Part shown: piece by piece, positions 7,809-17,500 of the stretch
How the letters are laid out: every line of letters starts with the position of its first letter
Position numbering within the stretch: position 1 is the first letter of the stretch
Source of the DNA: Chthoniobacter flavus
GTDB lineage: Bacteria; Verrucomicrobiota; Verrucomicrobiia; Chthoniobacterales; Chthoniobacteraceae
Assembly (NCBI GenBank): GCA_945861435.1
Contig: CAMAUX010000003.1
Span: 87,582-151,581 of the forward strand
Length of the DNA: 64,000 bases
Direction of reading: 5' to 3'
Translations under genes and position numbers: made by a program
The notes under the pieces: model-generated
What the model was told of the DNA's origin: nothing
The model's input: only the letters and a program-made list of their open reading frames with translations
Database searches by the model: none

Positions 7809-10778
7809 TTACTCGACGTAGAGGACTTCGTTGGTGAGCAGGAGCACCTGGGTGTAGCGCTCCCAGAGCGAGAGCGTCTGGGCCGGGGCTGCAGCCTTGG
7901 CCTGCTTGGAGGCATCGGCTGCCGGACCTGATTCCTGCACGGGTTGCGGGCTGTCGCTGGCGAGGAAGGCGCGTGCAGCGTCGAGTTCAGCGGGCCGCGG
8001 GGCGCGTTGGAAGATGAGGCGGAAGAGGTGTTGAATCTTCTTCTCGTCGGAAGCGGCGGCCGGGAAGTCGGATCGTTTGAGAATGGCGCGGACCTGTTCG
8101 GCGACGAACGGGCTGTTCATCATGAAGAGGGATTGTTGGGGGACGGTGGTGAGGACGCGTTCGCCGGTGGAGATGTCCGGGTTGGCGAAGTCGAAGGTGT
8201 TGAACATCTCGGGCATGGCGGCGCGGTCGACCATTGCGTAGATGGTTCGGCGGTTGGTGTTGGATTTGAGGGCGGTGGCGTCCATGGAGGCGTAGCGGCC
8301 CTTGGCTGGCGTTGCGGCGTTGGAGAGTGCGAAGGGGGGGCCGCCGGCGTCGTAGGTGTCGAGCTTGCCGGAGAAGGCGAGGAGGGAGTCGCGGAGTTGC
8401 TCGAAGTCGAGGCGTTGGATATTAGCGCGCCAGAGGAACTGGTTGGTGGGGTCGATGGTCATCCCCTTGTTGTGGGGCTTGCTGTCCTGCTGGTAGGTGG
8501 CGGACAGGACGACGAGCTTGTGGAGTGCCTTGAGCGACCAGCCGTTCTCCATGAGCGAGGAGGCCAGCCAGTTGAGGAGTTCCGGATGGGTGGGCGGTTC
8601 GGAGCGGGTCCCGAAGTCGCTGACGGTGCGCACGATGCCCTGGCCGAAATGCCATTGCCAGATGCGGTTGGCGATGACGCGTGCGGTGAGCGGGTTGTCC
8701 TTGCTGGCAATGGACTTCGCGAGTTCCAGACGGCCGCTGCCCTGGGTGAAGGGCTTCTGCTCGGAGCCTCCGAGCACGGTGAGGAAATGTCGCGGGACGA
8801 CAGGCCCCTTGTTGCCCGCCTCGCCGCGGATGAATACGGGGGAGTTGACGGGGCGTGGCTTGTCCTCGAGGGCCTTGGCGCGCACGGGGCTGCCGGGATG
8901 GGCGAGGTAGAGCTGGGAGTACTTGTTGTTGATGGTGGCCTGGCGGTTGGTGAAGTTGGCGCCGAGGACTCCGCGGGTCACCCGCTCGTCGGGCATCATG
9001 CAGGAGGTGCTGCCGAAGACCGCTTGTCGCAGGGATTCCATCGAGGTGTCGGCCAGCTCGGTGCGGGCCTTGTCGATTTTCATCGCCGCGGGGACCTTCT
9101 GATCCTTCCTCCCGGTGGGGAAGGACGGGAGTTGGAGTGCGGTGTGGAGCTGCGCGAAGAAGGTGTTGTAGACGGCGGCGATGTCCTCCATGGAGGCCGC
9201 GTTTTTTTCGGTAATCGCGGTGACGAGCGATGGGTTGAGCTCCGGCGTATTCCTGAGTTCTTCAAGCAGCGCGGGAAGTTTCTCTGCGAACTGATCCTTG
9301 GATACTTCAGCGAGGGTGATCCATGGGCCGAGAAGGGGATCCTTCTTCAGTGTGCGGCTCTTGTTCATCTGGCCTAGGAGGGCTGCGGCGACGAGCGCGG
9401 AACGGCCGCGTTCGAAGGCGAGCTTGCGCATCTTGGTGTCGCGTTTGAGGGCGGGTTCCGTGCCCTTGGTTTCCTCCAGCAGCAGGAGGTAGTCGCCCAT
9501 GTGCTCGGTCATCCCGGCAGTGAGCCGTGTGGCTTCGTCGTTGGAGAAGGTCTTGAGTTCCTCCTCGATCTTCTTCTCAGCTTCGAGGAATGCGGCGTGT
9601 GCGGCGGGGTCGCGGGGTTCGGAGATCTGGGGTCCTGGGAAGGATTCGTCGCTGCTGGCGAAGACGCCGTGGAGTGCGTAGTAATCCTTGGTGGGGACGG
9701 GGTCGAATTTGTGGTCGTGGCAGCGTGCGCATGCGCCTGTGAGGCCCATGAGGCCTTTGGTGACGACGTCGATGCGGTCGTCGATGACATCGTTGGCATT
9801 GCGCATGAACTGCTTGCCGACGGTGAGGAATCCGAGCGCGGCGAGGGTGTGTTTGTGCTGCGCGGTTTCCGGAAGATGGTCGGCGGCGATCTGTTCGAGC
9901 AAGAAGCGGTCGTAGGGAAGGTCGTCGTTGAAGGCCTTGATGACGTAGTCGCGGTAGGTCCACGCGTAGGAATAGAGCGCCGGGATCTGGCCCTTCTGCG
10001 TGTTGTTGCGATCGCCGCTGGTGTCGGCGTAGCGGGCGATGTCGAGCCAGTGGCGGGCCCAGCGTTCGCCGTAGCGGGGCGAGGCGAGGAGGCGGTCGAC
10101 GAGCTTTTCGTAGGCGGCCGGGGAGGTGTCCGCAACGAAGTCCTCGACATCCTGGGAACTGGGCGGGAGGCCGGTGAGATCGTAGGTGACGCGGCGCACG
10201 AGCGCGGCTTTGTCCGCCTTGGGCGAGGGCTGGAGCTTGTTCTTTTGCAGGGCCTCAAGGACGAAGGCGTCGATGGGGTTCTGCACAAAGTGTGCGGGAT
10301 CCGCGGGTGCGGGAACGGCGGGTTTGGAAACGGGTTTGAAGGCCCAGTGCTGCGCGGCTTTGTCGGGATCCCATGCGGTGGCCTTGGAAGGGCCGGTGCG
10401 CGGGTCGGGGGCGCCCATCTGCACCCACTGCTCGAAGTCGGAGAGGACGGTGGCCGGGAGCTTGTCCTTTTTCGGCGGCATGGCGATGTCCTTGTCGTCA
10501 TGGCGCATGGCGACAAGGAGGAGGCTCTTCTTGGGGTTGCCCGGGATGAGCGCCGTGCCGCTGTCGCCGCCCTTGAGGAGGCCGTCTCTGGTGTCGAGAA
10601 GAAGGCCGCCGCGGATCTTCTTGGCACCGGCGCTGTGGCACTCGTAACAGCTCTCAGCGAGGACCGGGCGGATCTTCTTCTCAAAGAAGTCGAGTTGGGC
10701 GAGGTCGGAGGGAGCCGCGGCTCCGGCGAGGAGCGGGGCGAGGAGTGCGCAGTGCAGCAGGGTGCGGGGGAGGAGCAT
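7809..10778 (-). CDS. PSCyt1/DUF1549/DUF1553 (PSD1) planctomycete-type cytochrome
   Basis: 989 aa with a signal peptide (1-22). The N-terminal cytochrome-like domain (PSCyt1) has C44-Y-E-C47-H48 and the downstream MPPKK (M100) as possible axial ligand. A DUF1549 domain follows (about 165-370, including WARHWLDIARYADTSGD) and then a C-terminal DUF1553 domain (about 670-930, including RIWQWHFGQGIV and LVVLSATYQ). This architecture is characteristic of Planctomycetes and Verrucomicrobia and occurs in many paralogues per genome, usually next to DUF1501 genes, as here. A role in polysaccharide breakdown or periplasmic redox chemistry is often proposed but not proven. It lies 71 bases downstream of the DUF1501 gene on the same strand, so the two probably form an operon. 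Confidence 0.92.
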   Translation of the reverse strand: MLLPRTLLHCALLAPLLAGAAAPSDLAQLDFFEKKIRPVLAESCYECHSAGAKKIRGGLLLDTRDGLLKGGDSGTALIPGNPKKSLLLVAMRHDDKDIAMPPKKDKLPATVLSDFEQWVQMGAPDPRTGPSKATAWDPDKAAQHWAFKPVSKPAVPAPADPAHFVQNPIDAFVLEALQKNKLQPSPKADKAALVRRVTYDLTGLPPSSQDVEDFVADTSPAAYEKLVDRLLASPRYGERWARHWLDIARYADTSGDRNNTQKGQIPALYSYAWTYRDYVIKAFNDDLPYDRFLLEQIAADHLPETAQHKHTLAALGFLTVGKQFMRNANDVIDDRIDVVTKGLMGLTGACARCHDHKFDPVPTKDYYALHGVFASSDESFPGPQISEPRDPAAHAAFLEAEKKIEEELKTFSNDEATRLTAGMTEHMGDYLLLLEETKGTEPALKRDTKMRKLAFERGRSALVAAALLGQMNKSRTLKKDPLLGPWITLAEVSKDQFAEKLPALLEELRNTPELNPSLVTAITEKNAASMEDIAAVYNTFFAQLHTALQLPSFPTGRKDQKVPAAMKIDKARTELADTSMESLRQAVFGSTSCMMPDERVTRGVLGANFTNRQATINNKYSQLYLAHPGSPVRAKALEDKPRPVNSPVFIRGEAGNKGPVVPRHFLTVLGGSEQKPFTQGSGRLELAKSIASKDNPLTARVIANRIWQWHFGQGIVRTVSDFGTRSEPPTHPELLNWLASSLMENGWSLKALHKLVVLSATYQQDSKPHNKGMTIDPTNQFLWRANIQRLDFEQLRDSLLAFSGKLDTYDAGGPPFALSNAATPAKGRYASMDATALKSNTNRRTIYAMVDRAAMPEMFNTFDFANPDISTGERVLTTVPQQSLFMMNSPFVAEQVRAILKRSDFPAAASDEKKIQHLFRLIFQRAPRPAELDAARAFLASDSPQPVQESGPAADASKQAKAAAPAQTLSLWERYTQVLLLTNEVLYVE

Positions 10779-10849
10779 GGGTGGTGCGCGGCGGGGCTGG
10801 ATGGACAGTGCTGTGGCGAAGCGGTGCGGCGGTGCGGTGGCCGGTGGGT

Positions 10850-12253
10850 CTAGGCGACGAGACCCTTGACCACGTTGCCGTAGACGTCGGTGAGGCGGAA
10901 GTCGCGGCCGTTGTAACGGTAGGTGAGCTTCTCGTGATCAAAGCCCATCAGGTGCAGCATGGTGGCGTGGAGGTCGTGGACATGGACCTTGTTCTCTGCC
11001 ACGTCGTAGCCGAATTCGTCGGTGGCTCCGTAGGCCTGACCGCCCTTGACGCCGCCGCCCGCCATCCATGCGCAGAAGGCCTTGTTGTGATGGTCGCGAC
11101 CGGGTTCGCCGCGTGCGCCGCGATCGTGGCGCGGGGTGCGGCCGAACTCGCCGCCCCAGACGACGAGGGTGTCCTCGAGCATGCCGCGTTGTTTGAGGTC
11201 CTTGAGAAGTGCGCCGACGGGCTGGTCGATGGCTTCGGCCTGCTTGGTGAGGTTGCCCTTCACGTCGGTGTGATGGTCCCAGCCGCCGGCCCAGACTTGG
11301 ACAAAGCGGACGCCGTGTTCGACGAGGCGGCGAGCGATCAGCATGCGGCGGCCGATCTCGGTGTCGCCGTACTGGGCGCGGATATTCTCGGGCTCCTTGC
11401 TTACGTCGAAGACGTCGGTGGCCTCGGTCTGCATCTTGAAAGCGAGCTCGAAGGATTGGATGCGGGCCTCGAGTTCGGCTTCTTTCCGGAGCTGCTCGGC
11501 GTGCTGTTCGTTGAGTGTCTTGAGCAGATCGAGTTGCTTGCGCTGGTCGGCAAGGGACGCGTGGTAGCTCTTGATGTTGGCGATGATCTTTTCCACCGGG
11601 GCACTCACCGTGGAAACCAGCGTGCCCTGGTACGCGCCGGGCAGGAACGCCGAACGCCAGTTGGTCGCTCCGCCGAGTCCGCCGCCGAGGGCCACGAAGC
11701 CCGGGAGGTTCTGGTTCTCGGATCCGAGCCCGTAGAGGGTCCATGCGCCGACGGAGGGTTTCACGAGGCGGCCGGAGCCTGTGTTCATCATCACCGTGGC
11801 GAACTCGTGCGCCGGGATGTCGGTGTTCATGGAGCGGATGACGGCGATGTCATCGATGCTCTCGCCGATCTTCGGAAAGATCTCACTCACTTCCACGCCG
11901 CTCTGGCCGGACTTGGTGAACTTGAACTGCGTGGGAAGCGGCACGCCGCCGATCTCTTTGACGTCCTGCCCTGCATACTTGGCGAGCGAGGGTTTGGGAT
12001 CCCATGTGTCGATGTGCGACGGGCCGCCTTGGGAGAAGATGTGGATGACACGCTTGGCCTTGCCCGGGAAGTGCGGTGATTTGGGCAGCAGCGGCGAGAG
12101 AGCCGAGCCTGCGGCCTGCGCGGTGGAAGCGTTTTGGGAACCGAGGAGGCCGGCGAGGCTGAGCGCGCCGAAGCCCATTCCAAATCGGTTCAGGAACTGG
12201 CGGCGGGTGGCGAAGAAGTCGGCGGAGGAGGGGAGATGCTGGCGGATATCCAT
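10850..12253 (-). CDS. Tat-exported DUF1501 (sulfatase-fold-like) protein
   Basis: 467 aa. The N terminus has a twin-arginine signal: TRRQFL (R17, R18) followed by a Gly/Ala/Leu stretch and an AQAAG-type cleavage site near residue 48. The body begins with the DUF1501 hallmark IHIFSQGGPSHIDTWDPKP and carries VWGGEFGRTP and GRDHH near residue 370-390. The domain is distantly related to the alkaline phosphatase/sulfatase superfamily. No direct function is known; the conserved pairing with PSD1-type cytochromes, seen again here just downstream, points to a joint periplasmic role. Start at 12253 places the Tat motif at a normal distance. Confidence 0.9.
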   Translation of the reverse strand: MDIRQHLPSSADFFATRRQFLNRFGMGFGALSLAGLLGSQNASTAQAAGSALSPLLPKSPHFPGKAKRVIHIFSQGGPSHIDTWDPKPSLAKYAGQDVKEIGGVPLPTQFKFTKSGQSGVEVSEIFPKIGESIDDIAVIRSMNTDIPAHEFATVMMNTGSGRLVKPSVGAWTLYGLGSENQNLPGFVALGGGLGGATNWRSAFLPGAYQGTLVSTVSAPVEKIIANIKSYHASLADQRKQLDLLKTLNEQHAEQLRKEAELEARIQSFELAFKMQTEATDVFDVSKEPENIRAQYGDTEIGRRMLIARRLVEHGVRFVQVWAGGWDHHTDVKGNLTKQAEAIDQPVGALLKDLKQRGMLEDTLVVWGGEFGRTPRHDRGARGEPGRDHHNKAFCAWMAGGGVKGGQAYGATDEFGYDVAENKVHVHDLHATMLHLMGFDHEKLTYRYNGRDFRLTDVYGNVVKGLVA

Positions 12254-12492
12254 GGGAGGCGTGGGTTCAGAGAGATAACACCAGAGATCATCAAAAGTTT
12301 GTGAAAATGTGCCCGATATGGCCGGAATGATTGTCGGACGGGCGGGGATGTTTTTATCACCGGGTGCGGTTCATGTCCGAATGGAGGCGGACTGGAGCCG
12401 GTTCGCTGTCGCGCTTGCCGCGGCGTAAATGCTGGGTGCCGAACGAGCCCTCGAAGAAACCTGACCTCTTCATTCTCGGGCCCCTGCTCGCT

Positions 12493-12561
12493 GCGCGTCG
12501 CGTGGTTAAACGCGATCCGGTGGTCCCCGTCGGCCGCTTTGCGGACTGCGTTCACCGACCG
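12493..12561. repeat. intergenic repeat core, copy 1
   Basis: The 69-base core aligns without gaps to 12724-12792 at 59 of 69 positions. Both copies share an 18-base identical block GCGATCCGGTGGTCCCCG and end in GCGTTCACCGACCG. A CCGC-TTT-GCGG mini-hairpin lies in the middle. Sequence downstream (CATGCCCGATGCCCTCAA near 12,640) also recurs about 228 bases later, so the core is part of a longer unit. Confidence 0.7.
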
Positions 12562-12723
12562 TCTTTGATGCCCGCATGGCGATATTGCGGATTGCGGATT
12601 TGAGAGCGCCCATTTTTTTGCTCGGGCACCCTCAACAAGACATGCCCGATGCCCTCAAACAACTGCCATTCGGGACTGGCAAGGTTTCCTCTCCTAGTCG
12701 TCCTTCTCGCGCCCCATGCCGGG

Positions 12724-12792
12724 GCGCGTCGCATGGGGAAAAGCGATCCGGTGGTCCCCGCCATCCGCTTCGCGGATCGCGTTCACCGACCG
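12724..12792. repeat. intergenic repeat core, copy 2
   Basis: Second copy of the 69-base core, 231 bases after the first. Here the central hairpin is extended to six pairs, ATCCGC-TTC-GCGGAT (12763-12777). The flanking CATGCCCGATGCCTCAA near 12,868 matches the flank of copy 1. It resembles a REP-like or dispersed intergenic element rather than decayed coding sequence. Confidence 0.7.
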
Positions 12793-12946
12793 GCTTGGCT
12801 TCCATGCCTCCGGTATGCTGGAGGTAAGAGCGACTGTTTCGTAGCCGAGTTACCCTCATCGCATCGAGGCATGCCCGATGCCTCAATGAAGGGTCTTTTC
12901 GAGCCAGTCCCAATTTCCACGGCGGGCCTAGATCTCCGAATGCAGA

Positions 12947-14257
12947 CTACTCGCGGGGCGTGAGGGTTCCGAGACCGCGCATGGTGGCGTCGGTGACGGA
13001 GCGGAAGCGCCAGCGGCCCTTCCAGTCCCTGCGCATGATTTGGTCGAGGTGATCTGCGCCGCCCGACACCGCGACGGTGGGGAGGATGGAGGTGCCGGAT
13101 GCAGCGAGGAGCGGGAGGCGCGCGGCGCTGGCGGCGATGAGTCCCTCGAGCATGGCGGAGAGCATGTTCTCGCGCGTTGAGGCGAGGGTGAGGCCGTCGA
13201 ATCCTCCTCTGCGCTGCGCGATGCTGGTGCGTTCGCCGGCCATGTAGGGATCGAAGGTGACGGTTCCCGCTGCCGAGGGACCCAGCTTTGCGAGGCGGAA
13301 CATCTCTTCGCGGAAGGTCTCAATGGACATCTCGCGGAAGAACTGGAGGCGGGCCCAGTAAAGTGCGGAGGCGACCGCGGCCATGGTGCCGACCATGAGG
13401 AATTTGTTGTCGATGCCGAGTGCGCGGGTGAGGAGCTGCTCGTGGGGCGCGGGTTTGTCGGTGCACAGAGCGAGGACGTCGGTGGATCCACAGACGTTGA
13501 AGAGCTGGCCGGGATTGGCGCCCGCGAGCAGCATCCCCGCGCTGCCATCGACAAGGCCGGTCATCACGGGCGTGCCCTCGCGCAGGTTGAATTGCTTGGC
13601 TGCCGCCGCGGTGATGCGTCCGGCGATGCGGTCGGCGTCGAGGATATCCGGCAGGAGACGCGGGTCGGCGCCGATGTTCTCGCAGAGGTCTCGATTCCAG
13701 CCGCCGAGCTTGAGCGTGTTGTAGAGGCCGGTGAAAGAGGCGTTGGAGGGGTCGGTAACGCGCGCGCCGGTGAGGTTGCGGTGGAGGAAGGTGTTGAGAT
13801 GGCCGACGAGGTCCGCGCCCTTGAGTCTGCGCGGCTCGTGCTTGAGGTACCAGGCCCATGTGGTGGAGCTGATGCCGCCGGGGAAGGGGCGGCAGCCCGT
13901 GAGGCGCATGTGGCGCTTCTTGCCGATGCGCTCCTCGATCTGGTGTGCGATCTCGACGCTGCGGCGGTCCTGATGGGTGACAATCGGGGTGAGCGGGCGA
14001 CCGGCGCGGTCCATCGCGACCCATGCCGGGCACATGACGGCGAGAGCGATGGCGTCCACCTCCTTCGCCTTGCCCTCCAGACCCGCGATCGCCTTGGAAA
14101 CCGCCTTCAGGAGGTCTTCCGCATCGACGTCCACCCGGGCCCCAGAATGTTTTGACTCAAAGAAGACTCTTGGGGATTCGGCCAAAACTTTTCTTCCGGA
14201 AAGGATTCCTGCGATGACGGAGGAGGAGCCGATGTCGAGGCCGAGGAGTTTGGGCAT
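12947..14257 (-). CDS. FGGY-family carbohydrate kinase
   Basis: 436 aa from the ATG at 14257, where the family N terminus begins (LLGLDIGSSS, the ATP-phosphate 1 motif). The frame is open upstream to 14425 but that stretch is low-complexity and lacks similarity. Key residues: the substrate-binding W-x-x-x-D and HQDRRS (D97-R98-R99), and the catalytic base Asp in GLVDGSAG (D237) followed by the GSTD phosphate-2 motif (about 257-260). Near the C terminus, AVSGGADHLDQIM matches the adenosine motif G-G-x-x-x-S/N. It is somewhat shorter than typical xylulokinases or glycerol kinases (about 490-500 aa). It would phosphorylate a sugar or polyol; which one cannot be decided. It is transcribed away from the giant gene and is not closely linked to the other sugar genes. 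Confidence 0.87.
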   Translation of the reverse strand: MPKLLGLDIGSSSVIAGILSGRKVLAESPRVFFESKHSGARVDVDAEDLLKAVSKAIAGLEGKAKEVDAIALAVMCPAWVAMDRAGRPLTPIVTHQDRRSVEIAHQIEERIGKKRHMRLTGCRPFPGGISSTTWAWYLKHEPRRLKGADLVGHLNTFLHRNLTGARVTDPSNASFTGLYNTLKLGGWNRDLCENIGADPRLLPDILDADRIAGRITAAAAKQFNLREGTPVMTGLVDGSAGMLLAGANPGQLFNVCGSTDVLALCTDKPAPHEQLLTRALGIDNKFLMVGTMAAVASALYWARLQFFREMSIETFREEMFRLAKLGPSAAGTVTFDPYMAGERTSIAQRRGGFDGLTLASTRENMLSAMLEGLIAASAARLPLLAASGTSILPTVAVSGGADHLDQIMRRDWKGRWRFRSVTDATMRGLGTLTPRE

Positions 14258-14589
14258 GGGATAGGGGAGGGCTGTGGTTGTGGTGACTGGGGGCTGCAGG
14301 GAAACCGATGGGCGCCTTGGTGGAGGCTTCTGAGCAAGATGGCCGGGCTGCGGTTTGTTTGTGGGCAAACGTTCGCCGGTAGCGTGCGAGTGGAAGAGGG
14401 CGCCATAAAACGCGCCGGGTGGCAATGGCTTTCCGGGGGCGTCTTTTGGAAGATGCGCGGGTAGCTAATGAGCGCCAGAATGGCTTTGTTTCAGGGGTCT
14501 CGGAGAGGGTTGGATAAAATATTTTAGTGTTTTGTAAATTTCCTTCTTATCCGGATCCTTTCTGCTAATTCTGGTAATAATTTCTCCCC
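14258..14589. other. 332-base divergent intergenic region
   Basis: It lies between the kinase start (leftward) and the giant gene start (rightward), so it should contain both promoters. The left two thirds are GC-rich. The last 80 bases before the giant gene (about 14,505-14,585) are distinctly AT-rich, with the perfect 12-base palindrome TAAAATATTTTA at 14515-14526. No small gene was recognised. Confidence 0.6.
14510..14538 (+). promoter_or_regulatory. weak sigma70-like promoter candidate for giant gene 1
   Basis: TTGGAT (14510-14515, 3/6 to TTGACA) and TGTAAA (14533-14538, 4/6 to TATAAT) with a 17-base spacer lie in the AT-rich patch. They overlap the palindrome TAAAATATTTTA and would give a leader of about 45 bases before the GTG at 14590. 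Match quality is poor; only the position makes it worth recording. Confidence 0.22.
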
Positions 14590-17500
14590 GTGATTTTTCC
14601 CCCTCAAGAATCCCGTGCCCGCTTGCGGACAGAGCGGCACTCACCCCTTTCAGTAGCTTCGGCCCTCCGTCGCAGGCCGCGGCCACTCGCTGTTTCGCTT
14701 GCGCGCTTTCTCAGTACGGGTGCGGTTTTGGCGGCGATGGGCATGGCGGTTGAGTCTGCGCACGGCGCCAATTTCGTTTGGGATCCGCTGGGCTTGGGGG
14801 CTGGCGGTTCGATGAGCGGCGGTACTTGGGTGCTTGGCGGTTCCAGCACCAACTGGCTTTCCGGCGGCACCTACCAAAACTGGGCGGACAACAACGCGGC
14901 GATTTTTGGCGGACCTTTTACCCAGCCGACGACGGTGACCGTGGATTCCAACGTCAAGATCACCAGTCTGACCTTCAACACGGCGGGTTATACGATTGCG
15001 GCATCGGCTACCGGTGTGGTGCAGCTCAACCTTGGGGCTACGCCGATCGTGGTGAATGCGGACGCCGTCATGAGCGCGGGGATGAGCGGGGCCGGGGTTG
15101 GCTTCGCCAAGCAGGGAACGGGGGCTCTGACTTTGAGCGGGGCGAGTTCATTCACCGGCACCACGCTTGTCAGCGCCGGCGTGCTGCAGGTCGGCGATGG
15201 AACCGGCAACGGTCGCTTGCTGGTTTCGAGTCCGATCACGATTTCCACCGGGGCCAATCTGAGGTTCAACGGTGCGGATATTACCACCGGTGCGTACACC
15301 GGGGCGCTTTCAGGGGATGGCACTCTGGAGGTGGTGGGCGGAGAGGTGCGGCTCAACGGGAATGGCAGCGCCTTCACGGGGCTCACTAAGGTCAGCGCGG
15401 GCACGATGCAGTTTGGCAAGGTGGCCGCGCTCTACGGTGGCGATTCTTCGAAATGGACCGAGGCGAACATCGTGGTGGAGAGCGGCGGCACTCTCGCGCT
15501 GAGTGTGGGCGGAACCGGCGATTTCAGTTCCGCGAACATCTCCGCGCTGGCTGCGACTGGGAGCGCCTCGGGCGGGTTCAAGAGCGGAGCGATTCTCGGT
15601 CTCAGCACTGCCACTTCGATTGCGCCCAGCTTTAGCTTCGCCGGCGTGCTTGCGGATCCCAATGGTGGGGCGAATGCGCTGGGCCTTTCGAAGCTGGGTG
15701 CGAACACGCTCATCCTTTCCGGATTAAATACCTACACGGGTGTGACGACTGTGAAGGAAGGGGTGCTGCAGGTCGCTGGTCCCGGTGTTCTCTACGGCGG
15801 GCTCAACGGTTGGACGGCCTCCAAGGTGGTCGTCGAGAGTGGGGCGACCCTTTCCCTGCCCGTCGGAGGTGCGAGCGATTTCACCGCGGCGGATGTTGCT
15901 TTTGTCCTTCAGCGCCTTGGCGTCGATCCGGGCTCGGGTGGATTGCGGAGCGGTTCGTTGCTGGGCTTGGACACCACCAACGCGCCGGGCGGCACATTCA
16001 CCCTGTCCGCGTCCTTCGCCGACGGCACGGGCGTGGGGGCCTCGCCTCTCGGGGTGAGCAAGCTGGGAACGGGATCCCTTGTGCTGACAGGCACCAGCAC
16101 GTACTCGGGGCGCACCGTGGTTGGCGGGGGAACCCTTGAAGTGGGCAGTGGAGGGACTTCCGGCAGCATCCTCAACACGAGCGAAGTGAACCTAGCGGCC
16201 GGTGCGGGGCTGAAGTTCAACCGCACAGATTCGTACGGGGGCGCGCAGGCGTCCGTCATCAGCGGCGAGGGTTCGCTTGAGGTTGCCAAGGGGACGCTTT
16301 CGCTCACCGGTCTGAGCACCTATTCCGGAACCACCAAAGTGGGGCAGGGGGCGACGCTGGTGATCAACAGTTTGTCCACCGGTGGCACGAGTGCCTTGGG
16401 AACCGGGACCCTGACTGGCGATGACATCATTCTCGACGGTGGCAAGGTGCAGTACAGCGGCACCGGATCTTCTAACTCGCGCAGGCTCACGGTCACCGAG
16501 AAGGGCGCAACCATCGAGTCCTCGGGGCGCGGGTCCCTCAGTATGAGCCTGCTGGAGGTGCTGTTCACGGGCAACGGGGACCGTATATTTACTCTCGGGG
16601 GGACGCGGGTTGGGAATCTCTCCGGTACGAGTGTGGGTGGGAACACGTTTTCTGGGGTCATCGGTGACAGCATTGTGCGTGATGGAAATGGCGATCCCAT
16701 TCTGGATGCCTTCTTGAGCCCGACCGTTCTGGGCTCCACCCACCTTGTGAAGGAGGGTCCCGGTACTTGGGTGATCAACCCGCTCACAAACAGCACCTAC
16801 TCGGGAACGACCCGGATCAACGGCGGAACCCTCGTGGTTTCCACTCTGGACAGTTTCTTGTTTCAGGGAAGCAGCCTCGGCAGTTCCGATGCGACTGCGT
16901 CCAACCTCGTCATCAACGGCGGCACTCTCCGGATCCAAAAGGGTGCCGGTGCGTATGAGGAAACGGACCGCAGCTTTACCATTGGCCCGAATGGCGCGAC
17001 CATCGACTCCGCGGACTCTGTTGCCCGGGTGTATTTCAACGGGTTGAATTTTGCCAACGACTACATCGACTTCGAAGGGGACACCGCCCACACGCTCACC
17101 CTGAAGGGCTATTCTCCGTCAAATAACCGGATGGAGCTGCAGATCACCGACTTCGGATCTTACAAGACCAGCCTGATCAAATCTGGCCCTAGAGTCTGGG
17201 AATTGAGCCGTAACAGAGTGGAGCCCATGACCTACACGGGCGACACTGTGGTGCAGGGCGGTATGCTGAGCCTGGACCTCAACGGGCTGAAAACTGGACG
17301 CACTCTGATCAGCACCTCCTCGCGGCTCGTTCTCGAGGGCGCCACGCTCTCCATCAGTGGGCAGGATAATTTGAGCCAGACGCAGGGGTTCGCTGGGGTG
17401 TTGCTTAAACCGGGCGCCTCCAACTATGTCGTCACCGTCAGCGGCACGAACGGGCGGTTGACGAACACCTTCGGAGCGATCTCACGACAGGTCGGAGCCA

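Larger units (their letters stand above)
12254..12946. other. 693-base intergenic region with tandem repeat
   Basis: It separates the starts of the DUF1501 operon and the end of the FGGY kinase gene, both leftward. No credible gene is seen: short frames here are Arg/Pro-rich and lack any recognisable domain. Its content is mainly two diverged copies of a unit of about 230 bases between roughly 12,415 and 12,900. The promoter of the DUF1501 operon should lie in its left end (12,254-12,350 on the minus strand), but I could not identify convincing -35/-10 boxes. Confidence 0.6.

Noticed and set aside
7944..12079. Long plus-strand frames (7944-9377, 9501-10853, 10745-12079)
   Set aside because: They lie opposite the DUF1549/DUF1553 and DUF1501 genes, whose minus-strand translations show clear domains; the plus-strand translations are Gly/Val/Glu-rich without motifs.
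12576..12963. Small frames in the 12.5-13 kb gap as genes
   Set aside because: They span the intergenic tandem repeat, are Arg/Pro/Gly-rich on both strands, and have no recognisable domain or ribosome binding site.
14258..14425. N-terminal extension of the FGGY kinase to 14425
   Set aside because: The extra 56 residues are low-complexity and precede the normal family start LLGLDIG at the ATG at 14257.
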